Below, piece after piece: positions 1-5,843 of a stretch of DNA of 18,538 nucleotides. How positions within the stretch are numbered: position 1 is the stretch's first letter; the number at the start of each line of letters is the position of its first letter. Made by a program: the position numbers and the translations under genes. The notes beneath the pieces are model-generated. The model saw nothing but the letters and a program-made list of their open reading frames with translations, had not been told where the DNA came from and did not search any database. The DNA is from JADJWR01 sp964509545 (lineage in GTDB: Bacteria > Pseudomonadota > Gammaproteobacteria > Burkholderiales > Burkholderiaceae_F): contig CAZDXQ010000059.1 of NCBI GenBank assembly GCA_964509545.1, positions 1 through 18,538 on the forward strand, given 5' to 3'.

Positions 1-2
1 AT

Positions 3-674
3 CAGCGTGCCAACGAGCAAGAACGAAATTACAGAAACGATGTTGCACTAACCGCCTCGGCGCTGCACACCGACTACGATCCCGTCAACGGTCTGGATTG
101 GTATACCTCGCTTCCGCTGGCCCTCGGCGGTGTAAGCGTGACTCCCGGCGATAGCCTGACCGTCGTCGTCAGCTTCCGCAACGCCGCAACGAACGCGAGC
201 CAGACCCTTCTGCTGGATCAAATGGGTCTAGGCGCCGCCACGAATGCGCCCGCCACCTTCGCCTCGCCAAGTTTCATCGGATCGGGCGTGAACGGCGGCC
301 ACGGCTTCGGCCCCAGCCTCACCCTCGTTGGCAGCGGCCCTTTCGGTGGCTCCGCCGACATCGACCCGAGCATCGCGTCCGGCGTGCTCAGTGCTGTTTA
401 CACCGGCTTGACGAGCAGCACCTGTGCGGCCAACACCTGCAACTACGGCGTTGTCTTTCCAGATCTGATCGACGGCAACGTGACCATCGGCCTTTCGGGT
501 TTCAGCGTGATCTTCACGTCGCTTGGCCTCGCCGGCGCGACCCAATTCAGTTCGCTTGCTTTCAACGTGATCGCGCCGGCGATTCAGATCCAGCAGGTCC
601 CGGAACCGGGGACTCTCGCCCTGCTGGGTCTCGGCGTCGCGGGTCTGGCGATACTGCGGCGCCGCCGGCGATAA
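3..674 (+). CDS. PEP-CTERM sorting domain protein, 5'-truncated by the window edge
   Basis: The frame is open from the left edge, so this is the last 223 residues of a longer exported protein; the GTG at 138 is internal. The body is rich in Gly, Ser, Thr, Ala and Asn with hydrophobic beta-type stretches, typical of secreted surface proteins, and has no recognisable enzyme motif. The C-terminus carries the PEP-CTERM signal: a Val-Pro-Glu-Pro-Gly motif near 598-612, a Leu/Gly/Ala-rich transmembrane stretch, then a run of five arginines before the TAA. In known systems this tail is recognised and processed by a membrane exosortase (EpsH family), usually in bacteria making exopolysaccharide. No exosortase gene lies in the window. 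A weak hairpin follows at 693-719. The PEP-CTERM assignment is secure; the biological role is unknown and the signal peptide lies outside the window. Confidence 0.9.
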   Translation, partial: QRANEQERNYRNDVALTASALHTDYDPVNGLDWYTSLPLALGGVSVTPGDSLTVVVSFRNAATNASQTLLLDQMGLGAATNAPATFASPSFIGSGVNGGHGFGPSLTLVGSGPFGGSADIDPSIASGVLSAVYTGLTSSTCAANTCNYGVVFPDLIDGNVTIGLSGFSVIFTSLGLAGATQFSSLAFNVIAPAIQIQQVPEPGTLALLGLGVAGLAILRRRRR

Positions 675-692
675 CGTCGGTCGGCCCAACGC

Positions 693-719
693 ATCGGTTC
701 GCGGATCGCGCGGACCGAT
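693..719 (+). terminator. Stem-loop after the PEP-CTERM gene, possible terminator
   Basis: An 11-bp stem (arms 693-703 and 709-719, one G-T pair, 5-nt loop) starts 18 nt after the stop codon. No T-run follows it, so it is either a weak intrinsic terminator or an mRNA 3'-end stabiliser. It could also act on transcripts arriving from the tRNA on the other strand. Confidence 0.4.
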
Positions 720-908
720 ATGCGCGTCCGCCGGTCGGCGTGAGCGGTCCAGACTCCGACCTTGCTTTCAATCGCACGTTGGTCGGCGGATCGTGATCGC
801 CGGCGCCCGGGACAGACTGCCGCACGCCGGCTGACGCTCGGCGGCAGTCGATCCCTACCCGACGGCCGCGCCGGCAACGCGTGCGCTTCAGGCGCGTTTC
901 CGCTGTGG

Positions 909-999
909 TGGCGGAAGGGGTGGGATTCGAACCCACGGATACGCAATGCGCATCACCGGATTTCGAATCCGGCGCATTCGACCACTCTGCCACCCTTCC
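909..999 (-). tRNA. tRNA-Ser(CGA)
   Basis: Read on the minus strand, this folds as a class II tRNA. The 7-bp acceptor stem pairs 993-999 with 913-919. The anticodon stem is 5 bp (CCGGA/TCCGG) around the loop TTCGAAA, with anticodon CGA at 963-965. A long variable arm has its own roughly 7-bp stem with one G-T pair, and the T-loop is TTCGAAT. The discriminator base is G at 912 and the CCA end is encoded at 909-911. The long variable arm and CGA anticodon identify serine, decoding UCG. It sits 29 nt downstream of the hydratase gene and on the same strand as serS. I see no convincing promoter of its own in the 29-nt gap. Confidence 0.97.
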
Positions 1000-1003
1000 C
1001 CGA

Positions 1004-1019
1004 GGTCGCTGAGGCGACC
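1004..1019 (-). other. Short hairpin between the hydratase stop and tRNA-Ser
   Basis: A perfect 6-bp inverted repeat (GGTCGC/GCGACC, 4-nt loop TGAG) fills most of the 29-nt gap between the hydratase stop codon and the tRNA 5' end. It has no T-run, so it is unlikely to terminate efficiently. It could be a processing or spacing element in a combined mRNA-tRNA transcript. Confidence 0.3.
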
Positions 1020-1028
1020 GCAGTCACC

Positions 1029-1841
1029 TCAGGAAGGCGCGCATTCTAGCGTGAGCCCGCTCAGGCGCCGGTCGGACAGGCGGGTTTCGAAGCGCATACC
1101 GGCCGCCATGGGCCATGCGTCGGTGATGGTGCCGGTGGTAACGACGTCGCCGGCGCGGATCGGCCAGTGCTGCGGCTGCGCGTGCATCGCGTCGACCCAT
1201 TGGCGCAGGGCATCGACAGGTCCGTCGAGCACGATGCTGCCTTCGCCCCGATCGATCGTTACGCCGTCGCGCAGCAGTTCGACCTGAAGCGCGCGCAGTT
1301 CCGCGGCCGGATCGGCAAAGTGCCCGATCGGCACGCGCGGGCCGACGTAAAGGCGCCCATGCAGCGCATCGTCGGCAAAGCAGTCGCCGCGCCTGAAGCG
1401 CCAGTCGGCAAAGTGCGTGTGCACGATCTCGAAACCGTGCGCCGCCCAGTCGATGCATTCGACGAGTGCGGAAGTGTCCATGCCGGCGCGCGGCGGCGCC
1501 TTCAGTCCGAACACGATCTCGGGCTCGATTCGCGGCTGCGACAGGCCGGCAAGATCGACGCGCACGAACGGTGCATCGAGCAACTGCGTCGTGTGTCGCC
1601 AGACGGTGGCCCAGATCGGCGCGAACACGCCGTAGCGCGGCCAGATGCTGCGATTGGTGAAGCCGATCTTGTAGCCGACGGGCACGCCGCCGCGAGCGAT
1701 CCGCGCCGCGCGCATGCGGTCGGCAACGACGAAGGCCTGCGCCAGATCGAACGACGGATCGGCGTCGCTGGGCAGCGGCAGCAGCGACGCCGTGTCGCAG
1801 GCGCGCAGCAGTTGCTCGGCGAGTGCGTTCAGGTCGGTCAC
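1029..1841 (-). CDS. 2-keto-4-pentenoate hydratase / fumarylacetoacetate hydrolase-family protein
   Basis: A 270-residue protein resembling the MhpD/XylJ branch of the FAH superfamily. Those enzymes add water to 2-hydroxypenta-2,4-dienoate-type compounds in the lower meta-cleavage pathway, using a divalent metal. The family signature GYKIGFTNRSIW is at 57-68. The acidic metal ligands appear as Glu106, Glu108 (RIEPEIVFGL) and Glu138, and the C-terminal GDVVTTGTITDAWP segment is at 231-244. The GTG start is chosen because its bases overlap the serS stop as GTGA, which implies translational coupling; the open frame extends much further upstream but only as a serS shadow. No other meta-cleavage gene is next to it, so the true substrate is uncertain. 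It could be a housekeeping FAH-like hydrolase rather than a dienoate hydratase. Confidence 0.88.
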   Translation of the reverse strand: MTDLNALAEQLLRACDTASLLPLPSDADPSFDLAQAFVVADRMRAARIARGGVPVGYKIGFTNRSIWPRYGVFAPIWATVWRHTTQLLDAPFVRVDLAGLSQPRIEPEIVFGLKAPPRAGMDTSALVECIDWAAHGFEIVHTHFADWRFRRGDCFADDALHGRLYVGPRVPIGHFADPAAELRALQVELLRDGVTIDRGEGSIVLDGPVDALRQWVDAMHAQPQHWPIRAGDVVTTGTITDAWPMAAGMRFETRLSDRRLSGLTLECAPS

Positions 1842-3190
1842 GGCACGAGCCTGTCGATGCCGTCCATGAATGGGCGCAGCGCCTCGGGCACGAGGACGCT
1901 GCCGTCGGCCTGCTGGTAGTTTTCGAGCACGGCCACCAGCGTGCGCCCCACCGCGAGCCCCGACCCGTTCAGCGTGTGCACCAGCTCGGTCTTGCCCTGG
2001 CTGTTCCGAAAGCGCGCCTGCATCCGCCGCGCCTGGAAGGCCTCGCAGTTCGACACCGAGGAAATCTCGCGGTAGGTGTTCTGCGCCGGCAGCCATACCT
2101 CGAGATCGTAGGTCTTGGCCGCGCCGAAGCCCATGTCGCCGGTGCACAGCAGCACGACGCGATACGGCAGGCCGAGGGCGCGCAGCACCGCCTCGGCATG
2201 GCCGACCATCTCTTCCAGCGCCTCGTACGACTTCTCCGGATGCGTGATCTGCACCATCTCGACCTTGTCGAACTGGTGCTGACGGATCATGCCGCGCGTG
2301 TCCTTGCCGTAGCTGCCGGCCTCTGAGCGGAAGCATGGCGTGTGCGCGGTGAGCTTCACTGGCAGGTCGGTTTCCTTCAGGATCTCGCCGCGGACGATGT
2401 TCGTCAGTGACACCTCAGAAGTCGGGATCAGGAACAGCTCGCGCGGCCCACGCGCATGTAGCACGTAATCGGGTCCTCTGCGTCCCTCTTCATTTTGCCG
2501 AATCTCCTCAGGCGTCGTAACGGCGGCGGTCCAAAGCTTGAAAAGATCCTCCTCGAACTTGGGAAGCTGGCCAGTCCCCACGAGTGTCTCGCGATTGACC
2601 AGGTAGGGGGTGTAGCACTCGGTATAGCCATGCCGTCGCGTCTGCATGTCTAGCATGAACTGCGCCAGCGCCCGGTGCAGCCGTGCCACCGGGCCCTTCA
2701 TCAGCGCGAAGCGGGCGCCCGAGAGCTTGGCCGCGGTGTCGAAGTCCAGCCCGATGCGAGCGCCGACATCGACGTGATCGCGCGGCGGGAAATCGAAGGC
2801 GCGCGGCTCGCCCCAGCGCCGCACCTCGACGTTGTCTTCGCTCGATCTGCCGCTCGGCACCGAGGCGTGCGGCACGTTAGGCGCATTGAGCAGCAGGGCC
2901 GACAGACGCGCCTGCACTTCGGCCAGGCGCGCCTCCTGCTCCTTGATGCGGTCTGGGATCGATGCGACCTCGGCCAGCACGGCCGAGGCATCCTCGCCCC
3001 GGCTCTTCAGCACGCCGACCTGCTTCGACAGCGCGTTGCGCCGCGCCTGCAGTTCCTCGGTGGCCACCTGCACCTGCTTGCGCTCGGCCTCCAGCGCGCC
3101 GAATTCAGCCACGTCGAACTCGAAAGACCGCGTACGCAAACGCGTCGCCACCGCGTCGATGTCCTTCCTCAGGGCGTTGATGTCGAGCAT
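1838..3190 (-). CDS. serS: Seryl-tRNA synthetase
   Basis: Charges tRNA-Ser (and tRNA-Sec where present) with serine in the cytoplasm; class II synthetase, 450 aa. Residues 1-110 form the long antiparallel coiled coil that grips the tRNA variable arm. The catalytic core follows: the serine-binding TSEV (257-260), motif 2 around PCFRSEAGSYGKDTRG (285-300) with HQFDKVE, and motif 3 NGSGLAVGRTLVAVLENYQQ (408-427). Just before TSEV, residues about 219-248 form a linker roughly 20 residues longer than in the E. coli enzyme as I recall it, encoded by DNA of lower GC (33 of 60 bases at 2461-2520). The ATG at 3190 has an AAGGA ribosome site a few bases upstream. It is followed by the overlapping hydratase gene and by tRNA-Ser(CGA), one of its own substrates. 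Confidence 0.98.
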   Translation of the reverse strand: MLDINALRKDIDAVATRLRTRSFEFDVAEFGALEAERKQVQVATEELQARRNALSKQVGVLKSRGEDASAVLAEVASIPDRIKEQEARLAEVQARLSALLLNAPNVPHASVPSGRSSEDNVEVRRWGEPRAFDFPPRDHVDVGARIGLDFDTAAKLSGARFALMKGPVARLHRALAQFMLDMQTRRHGYTECYTPYLVNRETLVGTGQLPKFEEDLFKLWTAAVTTPEEIRQNEEGRRGPDYVLHARGPRELFLIPTSEVSLTNIVRGEILKETDLPVKLTAHTPCFRSEAGSYGKDTRGMIRQHQFDKVEMVQITHPEKSYEALEEMVGHAEAVLRALGLPYRVVLLCTGDMGFGAAKTYDLEVWLPAQNTYREISSVSNCEAFQARRMQARFRNSQGKTELVHTLNGSGLAVGRTLVAVLENYQQADGSVLVPEALRPFMDGIDRLVP

Positions 3191-3391
3191 GGGGATTCCT
3201 TGAACGGCCCGCAGCGGCGGCGCCGCGGGAGGCTGCAGACACGAATCGAGGCGCCGGCGCAGGGCCGGCCGTCAGGCGCGCAGTCGCGGACTTCGCGACG
3301 CGGATGGAGACGACAGCAGGCGATCCATGCCGGCATTTTGGCGTCCGTGGCGTTCGCCCGCAAGTTCAGCGGCGGCGCCTGCGACGCAGAC

Positions 3392-4726
3392 TCAGCCCTT
3401 GCCCGAGCGGCGGTTCGCGGCGCGCGCCGCATCGTTCAGGCGGCGCAGTTCCTCCAGCCGCTCGCGGATGCGCGATTCCAGCCCGCGCTCGGTCGGCTGG
3501 TACCAGCGCGTCGTGGGCACACCCTCGGGCAGATAGGTTTCGCCGGCGGCGAAGGCGCCCGCCTCGTCGTGCGCGTAGCGGTAGCCATGGCCGTAGCCGA
3601 GTTCCTTCATCAGTCGCGTCGGCGCGTTGCGCAGGTGCAGCGGTACTGGGCGCGAGCCGTCGGCCTGCACGAACGCGCGCACCGCGCCGTAGGCCTGGTA
3701 TGCCGCATTCGACTTCGCCGCCACGGCGAGGTAGACGATCGCCTCGGCCAGCGCCAGTTCGCCCTCCGGCGAGCCGAGCCGCTCGTAGGCCTCGGCCGCA
3801 TCGAGCGCGATGCGCAACGCGCGCGGATCGGCCAGGCCGATGTCCTCGGTGGCCATGCGGATTGCGCGCCGGGCGATGTAGCGCGGATCGGTGCCGCCAT
3901 CGAGCATGCGCACCATCCAGTACAACGCCGCGTCGGGGTCGGAGCCGCGCACCGACTTGTGCAGCGCTGAGATCTGGTCGTAGAAGCTCTCGCCGCCCTT
4001 ATCGAAGCGGCGCAGCGTCGCCGGCAGCGTGGCGCGCAGGAAATCGACGTCGACCGCTGCCCGGCCCGCCTGCTGCGCGGTGGCCAGCGCGATTTCCAGT
4101 GTATTAAGCAACCGGCGGGCATCGCCGTCGGCCAGTTCGACCAGCATGTCGCGCGCAGACGGGTCGATCTCGACGCCCGGCGCGGCGCTTAACCGGCCGC
4201 GTTCGAGCAGCTGCGCCAGTTCGTCGGGCGCCAGCGGCTGCAGCACGTAGACGGCCGCCCGCGACAGCAGCGCCCCGACGACCTCGAACGAAGGATTCTC
4301 GGTCGTCGCGCCGACGAAGACAAAGAGGCCGGACTCCACGTGCGGCAGGAACGCATCCTGCTGCGCCTTGTTGAAGCGGTGTACCTCGTCGACGAACACC
4401 ACCGTCGGCTTGCCGCTGGCGGCGCGCACGGCCTGCGCGCGCTCGACCGCGTCGCGGATGTCCTTGACGCCGCCGAGCACGGCGGAGATGGCGATGAATT
4501 CCAGGCCGAAGGCATCGGCCATCAGCCGAGCCAGCGTCGTCTTGCCCGTTCCCGGCGGACCCCACAGGACCATCGAGTGCGGCCGTCCGGATTCGAAGGC
4601 CACGCGCAGCGGCTTGCCGGGACCGAGCAGATGCGGCTGCCCGATGACCTCTTCGAGGCGGCGCGGCCGCAGGCGTTCGGCAAGCGGCGCGGCCGACGGG
4701 TCGGCGGAAAACAGGTCGGTCGTCAT
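3392..4726 (-). CDS. rarA: Replication-associated recombination protein A (MgsA/RarA AAA+ ATPase)
   Basis: A 444-aa AAA+ ATPase of the RarA/Mgs1/WRNIP1 family, which forms tetramers, binds SSB and acts at stalled replication forks. Visible motifs are Walker A GPPGTGKT at 56-63, Walker B VVFVDEVHRFN at 109-119, sensor 1 in GATTENPSF at 139-147, and an arginine-finger-type SRAAV at 155-159. The C-terminal half carries the family's RFDKGGESFYDQISALHKS and WYQPTERG segments. The length is normal for the family. The ATG at 4726 has no clear Shine-Dalgarno sequence. The gene lies upstream of serS, separated by 201 nt with GC-rich inverted repeats (for example 3253-3269) and no clear terminator. In many betaproteobacteria rarA sits between lolA and serS; here a plus-strand gene separates it from lolA. 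Confidence 0.97.
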   Translation of the reverse strand: MTTDLFSADPSAAPLAERLRPRRLEEVIGQPHLLGPGKPLRVAFESGRPHSMVLWGPPGTGKTTLARLMADAFGLEFIAISAVLGGVKDIRDAVERAQAVRAASGKPTVVFVDEVHRFNKAQQDAFLPHVESGLFVFVGATTENPSFEVVGALLSRAAVYVLQPLAPDELAQLLERGRLSAAPGVEIDPSARDMLVELADGDARRLLNTLEIALATAQQAGRAAVDVDFLRATLPATLRRFDKGGESFYDQISALHKSVRGSDPDAALYWMVRMLDGGTDPRYIARRAIRMATEDIGLADPRALRIALDAAEAYERLGSPEGELALAEAIVYLAVAAKSNAAYQAYGAVRAFVQADGSRPVPLHLRNAPTRLMKELGYGHGYRYAHDEAGAFAAGETYLPEGVPTTRWYQPTERGLESRIRERLEELRRLNDAARAANRRSGKG

Positions 4727-4849
4727 GGCGGTGGCGCCGGCGCAACGGACCCTGGCCGGTGCAGTGCAAAGGCGATCAGGCTAACAGCCCGTTTCGTCGG
4801 CAATTGCGCGCCGCTGGGCGGCGCAAATTCACGGATTCTCCCGTCCCGG

Positions 4850-4864
4850 CCTGTCATTGACAGG
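4850..4864. promoter_or_regulatory. 15-bp palindrome containing a consensus -35 hexamer
   Basis: CCTGTCA-T-TGACAGG is a perfect inverted repeat with a single central base, lying in the 209-bp gap between divergent rarA and the small membrane gene. Its right half contains TTGACA (4857-4862), a perfect sigma70 -35 on the plus strand, but no good -10 lies 16-18 bp further on (the best match, TAGCAT at 4875, is only 12 bp away). It may be an operator overlapping a promoter. The arm spacing does not fit the E. coli LexA box. Confidence 0.35.
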
Positions 4865-4935
4865 GATCCGGCGCTAGCATCCATCGCCGCTGACGCACAA
4901 CAACACGAATCGCACGTCGTCGCCCGTAACCGCGC

Positions 4936-5223
4936 ATGCCGCAGATCCTTTACATCCTGATCGACTACCCGGCGCTGATCCTGGCGCCGGTCGTCGTGCT
5001 CGCCGGCCTGTCGTTGTGGAGCCGTTCGCGCACCGCCTGGTTCGTGACGGCGCTGTGGGTGATCTACTTCGGCTACGAAATCGGCATGCAGCAGCGGATT
5101 CTGTGCACCGACTGCATCCGGCGCACGGAGATGTACGTCGTCTATCCGCTGCTGGCGCTGTTCACTGCGGTGGCCGCCGTTCAGATCTACGTCCATCTGC
5201 GCCGCCGGCCGAACGGCGGTTAA
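4936..5223 (+). CDS. Small three-helix membrane protein with a CxxC motif
   Basis: 95 aa, mostly hydrophobic, with predicted transmembrane helices at about 6-27, 33-52 and 66-86 and a basic tail (LRRRP). The loop between helices 2 and 3 holds Cys57 and Cys60 (CTDC) followed by IRRTEMYVVYPLL. A Cys-x-Ile-Arg-x-acid-YPLL pattern seems familiar to me from small uncharacterised proteobacterial membrane proteins, but I cannot name a family. It is the only plus-strand gene inside an otherwise minus-strand core block. Its TAA (5221-5223) interlocks with the lolA TAA (5220-5222) in the tetranucleotide TTAA. No strong ribosome site precedes the ATG. Clean hydrophobic segmentation and the tight fit between neighbours argue that it is real; the function is unknown. 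Confidence 0.75.
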   Translation: MPQILYILIDYPALILAPVVVLAGLSLWSRSRTAWFVTALWVIYFGYEIGMQQRILCTDCIRRTEMYVVYPLLALFTAVAAVQIYVHLRRRPNGG

Positions 5224-5843
5224 CGCTCCTGCAGAACGTCCGCACCCGGCGGCGGCGCGAAACGGAAAGCCTGCGGATCGACTCTGGCGTTGCGCTCGAA
5301 GCGGCCGAAGCTCAGGCGCGAGGTCTGGCCAAAGGCGTCGGCGATCACCATGGCCGCGGGCACCCCGTCGCGGAAGCCGATCTCGATGCGTTCGAACTGC
5401 GCGTCCTTGGCGCGCGGTGTCGCCGTCAGCCAGTCGATGCCATCGCGGCTGCCGGCGTCGCTGACCACGAAGTCGCGCTCGAACTCGTTGCCGCCGAAAA
5501 GGATCGATGCGGGCGAGGCCGGCAGCGCCGCCGACATCTTCTTCACCGTGACCTGGTTCAAGTCCTTGTCGTACAGGAACAGCCGTTCGCCGTCGGCGAC
5601 CAGGACCTGCTCGTACGGCCGGACGTAGGTCCAGCGGAACCGCCCCGGCCGCTCGAACTCGAACGTGCCGCTCGAAGCAGGCGCGGCTTTCGCCGTGCCT
5701 CGCGTGACCTGCTGCGTGAATTCGCCACGCGCCGTCTTCGTCTGGGCAAGGAATTCGCGCAACGCCGCGACGGCGCTGGCGTGGGTCGGGGCGGCGGCCG
5801 TGAACGCCAGTGCGAGCAGCGCCCAGCGGATAAGGCGCGACAT
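5220..5843 (-). CDS. lolA: Outer-membrane lipoprotein carrier protein LolA
   Basis: A 207-aa periplasmic chaperone that takes lipoproteins released by LolCDE and hands them to LolB at the outer membrane. Residues 1-23 are a signal peptide (MSRLIRWALLALAFTAAAP, then an Ala-rich cleavage region near THASA). The mature part has the LolA pattern: FTQQVTRGT, a SGTFEFERPGRFRWTYVRPYEQ strand region near 58-79, and then the LFLYDKDLNQVTVKKM segment. The length is typical. The ATG directly follows the ftsK stop codon (TGAATG, no intervening base), so the two genes are almost certainly co-translated. The stop interlocks with that of the opposing small membrane gene. Confidence 0.96.
   Translation of the reverse strand: MSRLIRWALLALAFTAAAPTHASAVAALREFLAQTKTARGEFTQQVTRGTAKAAPASSGTFEFERPGRFRWTYVRPYEQVLVADGERLFLYDKDLNQVTVKKMSAALPASPASILFGGNEFERDFVVSDAGSRDGIDWLTATPRAKDAQFERIEIGFRDGVPAAMVIADAFGQTSRLSFGRFERNARVDPQAFRFAPPPGADVLQER

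Noticed and set aside
1043..1048. TAGAAT as a -10 for the tRNA-Ser gene
   Set aside because: The hexamer is within the hydratase coding end and no acceptable -35 lies 16-18 bp upstream. It is too weak to list as a promoter.
1842..2336. An N-terminal extension of the hydratase into serS
   Set aside because: The extension is an out-of-frame reading of serS. The hydratase homology starts at the GTG at 1841.
4802..4829. Imperfect GC-rich inverted repeat between rarA and the small membrane gene
   Set aside because: The arms need a 2-nt bulge to pair and the sequence is GC-rich; it is not distinct enough from background to call a riboswitch or terminator.
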